This document shows positions 14,230 to 23,126 of a DNA stretch of 36,171 bases, piece by piece. How positions within the stretch are numbered: position 1 is the first letter of the stretch; each line of letters opens with the position of its first letter. The DNA comes from Armatimonadota bacterium (GTDB taxonomy: Bacteria; Armatimonadota; Fervidibacteria; Fervidibacterales; Fervidibacteraceae), in assembly GCA_025060305.1 (NCBI GenBank), contig JANXCD010000005.1, positions 1 to 36,171 on the forward strand. Reading direction: 5' to 3'. Below the pieces are notes generated by a model. That model was not told the origin of the DNA, did no database searches, and saw only the letters and a program-made list of their open reading frames with translations. A program made the position numbers and the translations under genes.

Positions 14230-15063
14230 TTGACAAGATATCAATTGCATATTCCGGCACAAAAGGGAACAGGTTGGCACATCATTGCCTCGCCTCAACA
14301 GGGTCAAACAAAGCAAATTACTTTCTCGCTTTTGAGGCTTGAAATGGAGAACGAATATGAAGGTCAATCAAATGGTGAAACTGTTGCTGTTCTTCTGTTT
14401 GGATTGATTGATGCTGAAGTTGATGGTAAAAGGTGGTGCTTCATAGGGCAAAGGAGGGATGTTTTTAGTGGCAAAGCCTTTGCCCTTTATATTCCACCCA
14501 ATGCCCGTTTTAGAATTCATGCCCACTCCTTTGTTGAAATGGCTTTTGGCAGTGTGCTTGCACCTTTGGGCGGAGAACCTAAACTGATAACTCCAGACCA
14601 AGTGAAAAGTCGCAGCGTGGGAATTTTCAACTGGAGGCGAGATATTGATGACATCGTTGATGCATCTTTTCCAGCAAAGCGTTTGCTTGTTGGTGAGACA
14701 CGAAATCCACCTGGCAATTGGTCATCCTATCCACCTCACAAACATGAAGAGGAAAATCCGCCCTTTGAAACGAAAATGGAAGAAGTCTATCATTTTCGTA
14801 TCTTTCCACCGACTGGCTTTGCAATTCAAACTATTTACACTGAAGATGGGGAATTGAACGAAGCAATTATTGTCAAAGATGGCGATACAGTTGTCATCCC
14901 AAAAGGTTATCATCCTGTTGCTGCCCCTCCTGGCTATGCTGTTTACTACCTTTGGTTTCTCGCCAGCGAGGTAAGACGAATGTTTGTCAAGTTTGATCCA
15001 AACCACGAATGGGTCAATGCTGCAGAAGGCACAATGAAGGAGTATCAGCGATGGCTCAGTTGA
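14230..15063 (+). CDS. iolB: 5-deoxy-glucuronate isomerase (IolB family)
   Basis: 277 residues, close to B. subtilis IolB (271). IolB converts 5-deoxy-D-glucuronate to 2-deoxy-5-keto-D-gluconate in myo-inositol catabolism. It is a double-cupin protein. The C-terminal cupin has GNWSSYPPHKH (H170, H172), MEEVYHFR (E185) and GYHPVAAPPGY (H228), the expected metal ligands. The TTG at 14230 is fixed by AAAGGAGG 8 bases upstream and by a good family match at TGWHII. The next gene, a sugar-isomerase-like TIM barrel, starts 25 bases downstream and is likely cotranscribed. The other iol genes are not in the window unless the neighbour serves as IolE or IolI and the LacD-like aldolase or ribokinase serve in place of IolJ or IolC, which is speculative. 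Confidence 0.92.
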   Translation: MTRYQLHIPAQKGTGWHIIASPQQGQTKQITFSLLRLEMENEYEGQSNGETVAVLLFGLIDAEVDGKRWCFIGQRRDVFSGKAFALYIPPNARFRIHAHSFVEMAFGSVLAPLGGEPKLITPDQVKSRSVGIFNWRRDIDDIVDASFPAKRLLVGETRNPPGNWSSYPPHKHEEENPPFETKMEEVYHFRIFPPTGFAIQTIYTEDGELNEAIIVKDGDTVVIPKGYHPVAAPPGYAVYYLWFLASEVRRMFVKFDPNHEWVNAAEGTMKEYQRWLS

Positions 15064-15088
15064 GTTTGCAAGCGACGGTGATTTAGCC

Positions 15089-16021
15089 ATGAAAGTAGTA
15101 ACTTTCAAACTTGGCGTCGTTCAATTCATGGCTTTCCCAAACACTGATCAAAATCCAAAGGCTTTGCTCGCTTCCTTGAAGTTGCTTGCTGTTGACTCTG
15201 ACTTTGGTCTGGTTGAATTGACAAAAATGCCTGACCAAAAGACACTTGCGCAAGTCCGCTCTTTACTTGAAACAGCCTACTTGGATTGTGGCTTTGCAGC
15301 AACGCCTTTGATTTTGAGACAAGGCTTAAACCCTTCAGCCATTGACGAAGCAATTCGTAAAACTGCGGTAACCAAACTGAAATCTTGCGTTGATGAAGCC
15401 ATTGCTTTAGGAGCGAAAAATTTTACTCTAATGAGCGGACCTTTTAATGGTAACGAAGTTGCTGAATTGAAAGCCTTCATTCAAACTCTTGACGAAATTT
15501 GCACCTATGCTGCTGACAAGTCTCCAGACGAACCACTTTTGGTTCTGGTTGAACTTTTTGACCGCAATGTTGACAAGAAAGCACTTATCGGTCCAAGTCG
15601 TCTCGCTGGTCTGTTAGCATCAGAAATGCTTGATCGTCACGAAAACTTTGGGCTTTTGGTTGACTTAAGCCACTTGCCCTTGCTTAAGGAAACTATTGAC
15701 GAATGTTTAGTTTCACTTCCGCCTAATTCAATCCGTCATGTTCACATCGGCAATTGCGTCACTGTTACTGATGACCCGCTTTTTGGCGATCAACATCCGC
15801 CTTTCGGTTACCCTCGCAGCGAAAACGGAGTTGAACAAGTCCGCAAGTTTTTGAGTGCTTTACACAAAATCGGATATTTTGAGCGTCCTTCACCATATAA
15901 GTTGCCTACCCTGACCTTTGAAATTAAGCCTTTACCTGAGCAAGAGCCAGTTGTTGTGCTTGCCAATGCAAAACGAATCTTGAAAGAGGCTCTGATTGAA
16001 TGGGTCAATCCTTTATCCTGA
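15089..16021 (+). CDS. Sugar phosphate isomerase/epimerase-like TIM barrel
   Basis: 310 residues, AP-endonuclease-2/xylose-isomerase-like barrel. The four metal ligands usual in this fold can be placed: Glu in VLVELFD, Asp in GLLVDLSHLP, His in IRHVHIGNC and Glu in LTFEIKP. A PFGYPRSENG loop follows the His strand. GGTGAT lies about 9 bases before the ATG. The position 25 bases after iolB suggests a role like IolE (2-keto-myo-inositol dehydratase) or IolI (inosose isomerase). The sequence is not close enough to either, by eye, to assign. Confidence 0.8.
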   Translation: MKVVTFKLGVVQFMAFPNTDQNPKALLASLKLLAVDSDFGLVELTKMPDQKTLAQVRSLLETAYLDCGFAATPLILRQGLNPSAIDEAIRKTAVTKLKSCVDEAIALGAKNFTLMSGPFNGNEVAELKAFIQTLDEICTYAADKSPDEPLLVLVELFDRNVDKKALIGPSRLAGLLASEMLDRHENFGLLVDLSHLPLLKETIDECLVSLPPNSIRHVHIGNCVTVTDDPLFGDQHPPFGYPRSENGVEQVRKFLSALHKIGYFERPSPYKLPTLTFEIKPLPEQEPVVVLANAKRILKEALIEWVNPLS

Positions 16022-16041
16022 AAATTAGTGCGGAAAATCTG

Positions 16042-17358
16042 TCACTTAACTTTTTTCCAGTTCACTGCAGTGAAGGCTTTGCGACCAGCGTAAATGGCTT
16101 TATCGCTCAGTTCTTCCTCAATCCGAATAAGTTGGTTGTATTTCGCTACCCGTTCGCTCCGTGAAGGTGCACCAGTTTTGATTTGACCTGCATCGGTTCC
16201 GACAGCCAAATCAGCAATGAAAGTGTCTTCGGTTTCACCGCTTCGGTGACTGATGATGCAAGCGTAGTCCGCCTCTTTAGCAATTCGCATCGTTTCAAGG
16301 GTTTCAGAGAGCGTCCCAATTTGATTGACCTTGATGAGAATTGCATTTGCAATGCCCAACTTAATTCCACGCTTCAGCCTTTGTGGGTTAGTAACGAACA
16401 GGTCATCGCCAACAAGTTGAATTCGGTTGCCCAATGCTTTAGTCAACATCTCCCAACCTTTCCAATCGTTTTCTGCCATCCCGTCTTCAAGCGAGATGAT
16501 AGGGAAGCGGTCAACAACTTCCGTCCAGAAACCAACCATGTCTTCTGCGTTCATTCTTTTGCCTTCACGCTGCCAAACATAAACTTTCTTCTTGGCGTCG
16601 TAAAGTTCTGAGACTGCAGGGTCCATTGCCAAGCATACATCTTTGCCAGTTGTATAGCCTGATTTTTCAATGGCTTCCATGAGCAGTTGCAAAGCCTCAA
16701 TGCTGCCTCCGTCAAGAATTGGTGCGAACCCGCCTTCGTCGCCTACGCCGACATTTCGCCCCATTGAAATGAGGACTTTGCGCAGCGTGTGATAAATCTC
16801 AGAGCACATCCTCAAGGCATCGGCAAAAGTTAATGCACCAACTGGGACAATCATGAACTCTTGTAAGTCAAGGTTGTTTTGAGCGTGAGCGCCACCGTTA
16901 ATGATGTTCATGAGTGGGACAGGCAAAGTTACACCTTTGCTGCCAAAGAGTTCGGCAATGTGCCTGTAAAGCGGAACGCCCTTAGCAGCAGCGGCAGCAC
17001 GAGCAGCAGCAAGTGAAAGGCTTAGAATCGCATTTGCACCCAACTTTGACTTATTTTTTGTCCCGTCAAGTTTCAACATCGTTTTGTCAATTTTGCCCTG
17101 TTCAATTGGGTCAAGTCCTTTGACCGCTTCGGCAATAATTTCGTTGACATGTTTGACTGCAGTCAAAACTCCTTTCCCACCATAACGGGATTTGTCGCCA
17201 TCTCGCAACTCCAAAGCCTCGTGTTCACCTGTTGATGCGCCCGATGGGACAGCAGCCCAACCCTTGCAACCATTGTCCAAAAGTACCTCTGCCTCAACTG
17301 TCGGATTACCTCGTGAGTCCAAAATCTCTCTCGCCTTGACCTCAACAATCGCAGCCAT
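16042..17358 (-). CDS. eno: Enolase (phosphopyruvate hydratase)
   Basis: 438 residues. Reversibly dehydrates 2-phosphoglycerate to phosphoenolpyruvate in glycolysis. It has the complete family sequence: [11 protein letters not shown] near the start, SGASTGEHE (about 39-47), E208 in [10 protein letters not shown] (catalytic acid/base), D246 in AMDPAVSE, E291 in SLEDGM and D318 in GDDLFVTNP (Mg ligands), catalytic K343 in LIKVNQIGT and SHRSGETED at 370-378. AAGGAGGG lies 6 bases before the ATG. It is monocistronic and convergent with the TIM-barrel gene, only 20 bases apart. Nothing is missing. Confidence 0.98.
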   Translation of the reverse strand: MAAIVEVKAREILDSRGNPTVEAEVLLDNGCKGWAAVPSGASTGEHEALELRDGDKSRYGGKGVLTAVKHVNEIIAEAVKGLDPIEQGKIDKTMLKLDGTKNKSKLGANAILSLSLAAARAAAAAKGVPLYRHIAELFGSKGVTLPVPLMNIINGGAHAQNNLDLQEFMIVPVGALTFADALRMCSEIYHTLRKVLISMGRNVGVGDEGGFAPILDGGSIEALQLLMEAIEKSGYTTGKDVCLAMDPAVSELYDAKKKVYVWQREGKRMNAEDMVGFWTEVVDRFPIISLEDGMAENDWKGWEMLTKALGNRIQLVGDDLFVTNPQRLKRGIKLGIANAILIKVNQIGTLSETLETMRIAKEADYACIISHRSGETEDTFIADLAVGTDAGQIKTGAPSRSERVAKYNQLIRIEEELSDKAIYAGRKAFTAVNWKKVK

Positions 17359-17547
17359 CTCAAATCCCTCCTTAAATTTCGTTCGTCAGTGCAAAATCAA
17401 TTCAATTTTTTCCACGCTTGAGCATGTCAGGCAAATTCAAATTTGGCACAAAACCCTTCAAGCCGATGCAGGGCAATTAACCTTGACAATTTTCAAGTTT
17501 GTTACAACTTGGCTTGCAATTCGGCAAATTTCCGCAGTTGAAACGGC

Positions 17548-17932
17548 TCAAATTGGCTGAGCCTCAACGACAAGGTAATCCTTTACTTCCATTGCACTGT
17601 AAAACCTTGCCTTTTCGCTGAGCGCCTCACCAAGCGACTTGGTGCTGACTGCAACTTCAACGATGACATCAGGCGTTGGACTATCTTCGTGAACTTTGTA
17701 AATCATTCCGATACGCTCCAAAGGTGGTGAACCTTGAATAACGGTAGCAATGTCAGGTGCATATCTTTTTCCCCCGAATTCAAAAAAGATGTCACGGATA
17801 ACTTTTGCATCAGGAAAACCTTTTGATCGCTTCCTTTAGAAACTCTTTCAACTCGTTAACTTTTTCGCTATGCCATGCATTTTCTGGCATTTTCTCTTCA
17901 AGCACCTTCGTAACAGTAGCAGGGTTGATCAT
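17548..17932 (-). pseudogene. Uma2-family (DUF820) nuclease remnant, frameshifted
   Basis: An ATG at 17932 with AAGGAAG upstream opens a frame that stops after 40 residues at 17810. Shifting one base at the run of four T (plus-strand A at 17815-17818) restores a continuous frame to a TGA at 17548. The downstream frame contains GKRYAPDIATV, PTPDVIVEV and LSEKARFYS followed by VKDYLVVE. These are the core PD-(D/E)xK-type pattern of Uma2 proteins, in which PDVIVEV carries the acidic residues. The joined product would be about 128 residues, shorter than the usual 180-200. Either the gene is decayed or one base is wrong in the assembly. The family is often found as mobile, multicopy genes of uncertain role. 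Confidence 0.75.
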
Positions 17933-18302
17933 ATCAAACGCTTCCTTTGAACATCTTTTTCATCAAAAAAACAAACTTCAGAAATTCTCATCAACTTAGT
18001 CCTTACCGTAGCCCCTTTTGCCACCAAATTCCTTTCTTGCTATTCTTTACTCTTGTCTTTCTGACAGAAAGTCTTTCTCTGGAAACTCATCCCTTTTCTA
18101 TTTCTTGTAGCGTGATGGAACTAAATTGACCTTTGGCAAGGGGAGTTAGGCTAACACTGAGCCAAGAAAATTCTGGAGAGAAATTATCTTTCTGAAGGCA
18201 GATTTCTGCCAAAATTTTTTCAGGAAGAATATTAGCCCTGTCTCTGAGCAGGGACATGTGAAAAAATGATTATCCGACGGATGAGGAAGGAAGTGAATTT
18301 TC
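17933..18302. other. 370-bp gap upstream of the M16 peptidase gene
   Basis: No gene is supported. There is a perfect short palindrome CTTTCTG-A-CAGAAAG at about 18056-18070, a GGCAGA-TT-TCTGCC hairpin at 18197-18210 followed by an A/T-rich TTTTTTCAGG tail, and a CCCTG...CAGGG inverted repeat at about 18236-18253. I found no clear promoter for the M16 gene. Confidence 0.45.
18197..18210. repeat. Short hairpin related to GATGAAATC repeats
   Basis: GGCAGA and TCTGCC arms around TT. The following TTTTTTCAGG flank is also found beside the copies at 617 and near 5270. Confidence 0.4.
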
Positions 18303-19592
18303 ATGGAAAAGATTGAAATTGTTCGTTTGCCTAACAATTTGAGAATCGCTTATCATCTCATACCTTGGGCTCATACCATCTCCATAGGAGTTTGGATAAG
18401 TGTTGGAACAAAGGATGAAAAAAAGGGAGAGGAGGGAATGGCACATTTTGTTGAGCATGTTTTATTCAAAGGAACAAAGGAACGAACAGGTCGGCAAGTG
18501 GCTCAGTTGATTGATTCTCTTGGTGGAAATATTGATGCTTTCACGGAAAAGGAACTAACTTGCTTTTACATGCGAATTTTGCCAGAGCATTTATCACAAG
18601 GTTTGGGACTGCTTAAGGAGATGCTCACTCAACCCCTTTTGAGACCCAAAGACATTGAGATTGAAAAAGGCATCATTTTGGCTGAAATTCAAAACATTGA
18701 AGACACACCAGAGGAATTTGTTAGCGAAATCTTTTTTGAAGCCCTGTGGGATGGTCATCCGCTCAGTCGTCCCATTTTAGGAACGAAGGAAACTGTCCAA
18801 AAATTCCGACGCTCCCATTTGCTCCATTTTTTGAAGCGCCACTATGTCCCCGAAAAGACAGTGATCGCTGGTGCAGGCTCTGTTGAGCCTTCAAAGTTCA
18901 TTGATTTAGTTTCTCAACATTTTGGGAACTGGAAAAGAAACTCAGAAATTGATATAGATCCAGAACAACCTCCCCCTAACCCTTCGCCTTCACTCCGATT
19001 TATTCAGCGTCAAACTGAGCATTTTTACTTTACTTTCGGCGTTCAAGGTTCTCCAATTACTGAATTCGCTTATTACCCAACATTGGTTCTGGACATAATC
19101 GTTGGTGGCGGAGCCAGTTCCAGACTTTTTATGGAAATTCGTGAAAAGAGAGGGTTGGCTTACACCATAGGCTCCTTCTCCGTTGCTTTCAAGCGAGCAG
19201 GTTTCTTCGCCATTGGTGGAAGTTGTTCTCTCTTTGATGCCGAAAAGGTCATCCGTATCATTGCAAGGGAGTTAAAGCGGATAGGCGAAAAGGGAGTTGG
19301 AAAGAATGAAATAGAGCGAGCCAAAAATCAACTCAAACTGAACATTGTCATGGCTCAAGAAAGTTTAACAGGGTTGATGATGCGGCTTGGTAGGCAAATT
19401 TACTACTTTGGTAACCCAATCCCTATCGCTCATATTACTCAACGAATTGAGCAAGTCACAACGGATGAAGTTGTTGAAATAGCACAAAAACTTTTCTTTG
19501 GGAAAAAATTTGCCAGCGCACTTCTCGGTCCGATTAAAGACAATGAGGCTGAAAGATTGCATTTCATCTTTAACGATTCCCTTCAGGCTTAA
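18303..19592 (+). CDS. M16-family zinc metallopeptidase (processing-peptidase type)
   Basis: 429 residues, a single-chain two-domain M16B peptidase of the size of mitochondrial processing peptidase subunits. The inverted zinc motif HFVEH (H48, E51, H52) and the third ligand E128 in LAEIQ, 76 residues later, are intact, so it should be active. The C-terminal domain carries the RLFMEIREKRGLAYTIGSF motif that helps bind substrate. There is no signal peptide, so it should act in the cytoplasm or at the inner face of the membrane. AAGGAAG lies about 10 bases before the ATG. Family members degrade or process short peptides. The downstream genes on this strand are envelope proteins but begin over 200 bases away. 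Confidence 0.93.
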   Translation: MEKIEIVRLPNNLRIAYHLIPWAHTISIGVWISVGTKDEKKGEEGMAHFVEHVLFKGTKERTGRQVAQLIDSLGGNIDAFTEKELTCFYMRILPEHLSQGLGLLKEMLTQPLLRPKDIEIEKGIILAEIQNIEDTPEEFVSEIFFEALWDGHPLSRPILGTKETVQKFRRSHLLHFLKRHYVPEKTVIAGAGSVEPSKFIDLVSQHFGNWKRNSEIDIDPEQPPPNPSPSLRFIQRQTEHFYFTFGVQGSPITEFAYYPTLVLDIIVGGGASSRLFMEIREKRGLAYTIGSFSVAFKRAGFFAIGGSCSLFDAEKVIRIIARELKRIGEKGVGKNEIERAKNQLKLNIVMAQESLTGLMMRLGRQIYYFGNPIPIAHITQRIEQVTTDEVVEIAQKLFFGKKFASALLGPIKDNEAERLHFIFNDSLQA

Positions 19593-19810
19593 CCTAAATT
19601 TTTGTCTTTCCACAATCTTTTCGGCTTAGGCTAAAAGACAACGCTAAATCTTTATCATTATGCTTCAGGTTTTGTCAACGACGAATTTAGGTTTCCCTAA
19701 AAGGCGCATCTTCTATGCAGTGATTTTTGTGAAAGTCAGCGTCATTAGTCCTGATAGCATGCAACAATCCTTTGTCGTAAACTTGACGAATTGGGAAAGG
19801 GTGTTCAAAG

Positions 19811-21910
19811 ATGTTTCGTCTGTCCATTGTCTTTTGCCTATTGTTGACAATTATTGCTAACGCTCATGAGCGACCATCTATTGAAGTTTATGGTGTCAAT
19901 GAACGATATGAAGTTGTTGTCCCATTGGTTGAAGAAAAAGAGTCTCCTATCATTGATGGCAAACTTGATGAACCTATTTGGGAAAAAGCGGCAAAGGTTT
20001 GGGGCTTTAGGCAAATTTCGCCCCATTTGGGTCAACCAGCAACTCAACCTACAACCGTTTTCATTCTGACAACGAAGGAAAAACTTTATTTCGGTTTCCA
20101 ATGCAAAATACGAAACAAAAACTCAATTCTCGCCTATGAAACTCGTTACGACGCTCCAATGAAGCGAGACGAGAGGGTATCTGTTTTTTTGGACACTTTG
20201 CACACTCACGACCGTGCTTACTCTTTCACTGTCAATGCTCGTGGGACTAAAGCCGATGAAAGGTTTGGCAACATTGATTGGGACAGCCAATGGGAAGCAG
20301 CAATCCAAGTGGACGAAAATGAATGGAGAGTTGAAATTGCAATTCCATACTCAATTTTGACCTTTGACCCTAACAGACCTACTTGGGGTTTCAATTTTGG
20401 AAGATACATAAGTGAGACCGACGAGTGGACTTCTTGGGCTTTTGAGCCAGAAAGACCTTTTGATATGCGATACAGGCCCCACTTAGTTGGTTTGCCATTG
20501 AAAGAACAAAAAGGCGTTGCTAACAATCTCTCTCAGCGTTGGACTTTGAAAACCTTTTCAGTCGCTGAACATCAGTTTGACAAAGGCAAAGGCTTCGGAA
20601 ACAACTATGGCTTGGATGGCGAATGGACAATTAGACAAAACCTTGCCTTGCGCTTCGTCTTCAAACCTGATTTCAGCGAAATTGAAGAAGCCTTTGAAAG
20701 CATTGATGTCAGTTATGTTGAGCAGTTCATACCAGACAGAAGGGAATTTTTCGTGCAAGGTAACGAATTCTTTAGCGAAGTCGCCGTAGCCAGCGAAGGC
20801 TGGCGACGAGGCAACGAACCCAGCCTTTTCTATTCACGCAGAATTGACAAATTTGACTTAGGCACAAAACTGACAGGTGCTATCAGCAACAGCAGGCTCG
20901 GTTTTTTGAGCACTCACGACCTTGAAAATGACGAGCACACTTTCGTCTTGAATTTTGCTCAAAGTTTTGGAACGCAAGGAAGAGCATACTTGGGCTATGT
21001 TGATGCTCTCAGAAGCAATAATTTCAATCGTGGTTTTGTGATTGGTGGTGAAACCAGTTTCGGAAACCGAAACCGATTCTGGCTGAGAGGCAGTTATGCC
21101 CGACACTTCTCTTCGCAAGAAAACAGAGATGGCGGAGCGGGGATAATTCGTTTCGGATATAACGACGAAAATTGGTTCATTTCTTTAGGCTACACAACCT
21201 TTAGTCCCAACTTTCGCCCTTTGCTCAGTTATACTCCCAGAACTGACTTCAAGCGTCGTTCGGTTTTTGTAAACAGGAACTTTACTTCAAAGGGCACAGA
21301 ATTTTACAGAAACGCGGGCTTTCATGTCACTTTCGCCGATGGCGAAACTTTTGATGGCAGGTTCTTTGAGCGAAGTTACGGTTTAAATTTCTGGTTAGAG
21401 TTAAAAGACCAAACGGAAATTAGCGTCGCTTGGAATCAAAATAAGCATGCCGAATATCACATCCGTCAAGAACCTTTCAGTGACCGTTCACTTTCAATCT
21501 CCTTAGACTTAGGTGGCAACAAACCCTTAAGGGCTGATTTATCTTACAGGTTCGGACGAGCCTTTGACGGAAGATACACTCAACCAAGAATTGCAATTCG
21601 TTGGGATAAACCTGACGGTTCATGGCGACTTCGGCTTGATTGGAGCCAAAGGCATCAAACTTATAGCGGTGGGAGAAAGCAAAAAATTAATTCTCACGAA
21701 ATCAACATCGTAAGAGTTTTAAGTCCACACAAGTGGCTGGTGCTGCGTTATTACAATCGCAGCGGCGATTATAGCGTTAAGAACTTTGCCCTCTCCTTTA
21801 GAATTCGTCGTGAAACTGGCGAAGAATTCTTCCTAATCTTGGGTGACCCAAGGGCTAATCAGACAAGAAGTCGCATCGCCGTCAAATGGATTTTACCTTT
21901 CAAGTTTTGA
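19811..21910 (+). CDS. DUF5916-type outer-membrane protein with CBM9-like N-terminal domain
   Basis: 699 residues. A signal peptide covers 1-18 (cut near ANA/HE). A CBM9-like domain follows at about 40-225: IIDGKLDEPIWEKA, VSVFLDT near 120 and WRVEIAIPYSIL. The DUF5916 region starts near 230 and includes RREFFVQGNEFF and SLFYSRRI, a hallmark of the family. The C-terminal 330 residues alternate polar and aromatic residues in short strands, and the protein ends PFKF with a terminal Phe, the outer-membrane barrel assembly signal. The start ATG has GGGAAAGGGTG upstream. Known proteins of this type are outer-membrane and linked to glycan use, but no reaction is established. The DUF1080 gene follows 71 bases later. 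Confidence 0.87.
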   Translation: MFRLSIVFCLLLTIIANAHERPSIEVYGVNERYEVVVPLVEEKESPIIDGKLDEPIWEKAAKVWGFRQISPHLGQPATQPTTVFILTTKEKLYFGFQCKIRNKNSILAYETRYDAPMKRDERVSVFLDTLHTHDRAYSFTVNARGTKADERFGNIDWDSQWEAAIQVDENEWRVEIAIPYSILTFDPNRPTWGFNFGRYISETDEWTSWAFEPERPFDMRYRPHLVGLPLKEQKGVANNLSQRWTLKTFSVAEHQFDKGKGFGNNYGLDGEWTIRQNLALRFVFKPDFSEIEEAFESIDVSYVEQFIPDRREFFVQGNEFFSEVAVASEGWRRGNEPSLFYSRRIDKFDLGTKLTGAISNSRLGFLSTHDLENDEHTFVLNFAQSFGTQGRAYLGYVDALRSNNFNRGFVIGGETSFGNRNRFWLRGSYARHFSSQENRDGGAGIIRFGYNDENWFISLGYTTFSPNFRPLLSYTPRTDFKRRSVFVNRNFTSKGTEFYRNAGFHVTFADGETFDGRFFERSYGLNFWLELKDQTEISVAWNQNKHAEYHIRQEPFSDRSLSISLDLGGNKPLRADLSYRFGRAFDGRYTQPRIAIRWDKPDGSWRLRLDWSQRHQTYSGGRKQKINSHEINIVRVLSPHKWLVLRYYNRSGDYSVKNFALSFRIRRETGEEFFLILGDPRANQTRSRIAVKWILPFKF

Positions 21911-21981
21911 AGTGAACTTTTATGGCAATGAACTTGACTTTGGCATCAAAGTTTCAAAATTTGACAAGGAGGTTGATCAAA

Positions 21982-23070
21982 ATGCGTTGGTTGGCATTAC
22001 TTGGTTTGATGCTCTTGACTTCACCTATTGCTGCTCAAAGCCTTCCTAAAGACGAAGACTTTGTGCCACTTTTCAATGGCGAAAACTTTGATGGCTGGAG
22101 TATCATAGGCGATAAAAATGCATGGCAAGTTAGAGATGGTTTGATAGTTTGCACTGGCGAAGGGAGTGGCTGGTTGAAAACTAACTGGGAATTTGATGAC
22201 TTCATCTTTCGTGTTGAGTGGCGCATTAAAAGCGGAGGCAACAGCGGAGTCTTTTTCCGAGCCTTGCCTGTCGCTGACCCATGGGTCAATGGCTTTGAAA
22301 TTCAAATCCTTGACGACAAAGGCAAAATCGGTCCTACCAACTGCGGCGCTGTTTATGGGCTTGCTGCACCGAAAGCCAATCTCGTCAAATCTGGCGAATG
22401 GAACACTTACGAAATTCACGCAATTGGAGACCGACTTCAGGTTTACTTCAATGGCATTTTGGTTCACGACCTTGACTTAAACTCCAATCCCGAAATGGCT
22501 AAAAGACCAAAGCGTGGCTATATTGGTTTGCAAAATCACGGAGATTATGTTGAGTTTCGCAATCCTCGCATCAAAGAGGTTGGGTTTAAGTGGCTTTTCA
22601 ACGGTAAAGATTTGTCGGAATGGAAAACTGAGGGCGCTGGTGAGTGGAAAATTTTGCCCAACGGAATCTTGCACTACACTGGCAAAGGCTCTCACCTTTG
22701 GACAAAGGAAAGTTTTCGCAATTTTGTCTTGCGAGTAGAGTGGCGAATTGAAAAAGGCGGTGATAGTGGAATTTACTTGAGGGGCGATGTAACAGGACGA
22801 GCGCAAGCCAACATCTGGGAAAACCCTATGGGTTCAGGTCAAATTTGGGGCTACAACATTTCGCCTAAAAAACGAATGGATGCTCCAACAGGTGAATGGA
22901 ACTATATGGAAATCCGAATGGTCGGAAACAAAGTGAGCGTTTGGCTTAACGGTGAATGGGTCATTGAAGATGCAGAACTAAAGGGCATCGCTGAAGAAGG
23001 TCCGATTGCACTTCAACATCACGGAACACCTTTGTGGTTCAGGAACATAAGAGTCAAAGTGCTGCCCTAA
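21982..23070 (+). CDS. Secreted double DUF1080 protein (3-keto-disaccharide hydrolase-like)
   Basis: 362 residues. A signal peptide covers 1-18 (cut near IAA/QS). Two DUF1080 (concanavalin-like) domains follow in tandem at about 24-192 and 198-362. Each starts with a 'LFNG..(F/L)..W' element (PLFNGENFDGW; WLFNGKDLSEW) and has GGNSGVFFR or GGDSGIYLR, then (G)EWN(T/Y)(Y/M)EI and a V(Y/W)(F/L)NG strand. DUF1080 enzymes are known to act on 3-keto-glycosides and related sugars. AAGGAGGT lies 8 bases before the ATG at 21982, which rejects an upstream in-frame ATG at 21922. The gene is on the same strand as the DUF5916 gene and ends convergent with ribokinase. Confidence 0.92.
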   Translation: MRWLALLGLMLLTSPIAAQSLPKDEDFVPLFNGENFDGWSIIGDKNAWQVRDGLIVCTGEGSGWLKTNWEFDDFIFRVEWRIKSGGNSGVFFRALPVADPWVNGFEIQILDDKGKIGPTNCGAVYGLAAPKANLVKSGEWNTYEIHAIGDRLQVYFNGILVHDLDLNSNPEMAKRPKRGYIGLQNHGDYVEFRNPRIKEVGFKWLFNGKDLSEWKTEGAGEWKILPNGILHYTGKGSHLWTKESFRNFVLRVEWRIEKGGDSGIYLRGDVTGRAQANIWENPMGSGQIWGYNISPKKRMDAPTGEWNYMEIRMVGNKVSVWLNGEWVIEDAELKGIAEEGPIALQHHGTPLWFRNIRVKVLP

Positions 23071-23126
23071 AGCCACTTTAGTGAGACATTACGAATTTTT
23101 TCCGACGCCCTTTAATGCAGAGCCTC

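Noticed and set aside
16183-16611. Plus-strand open frame of 142 codons
   Set aside because: Antisense to enolase, with no SD and no signal of its own.
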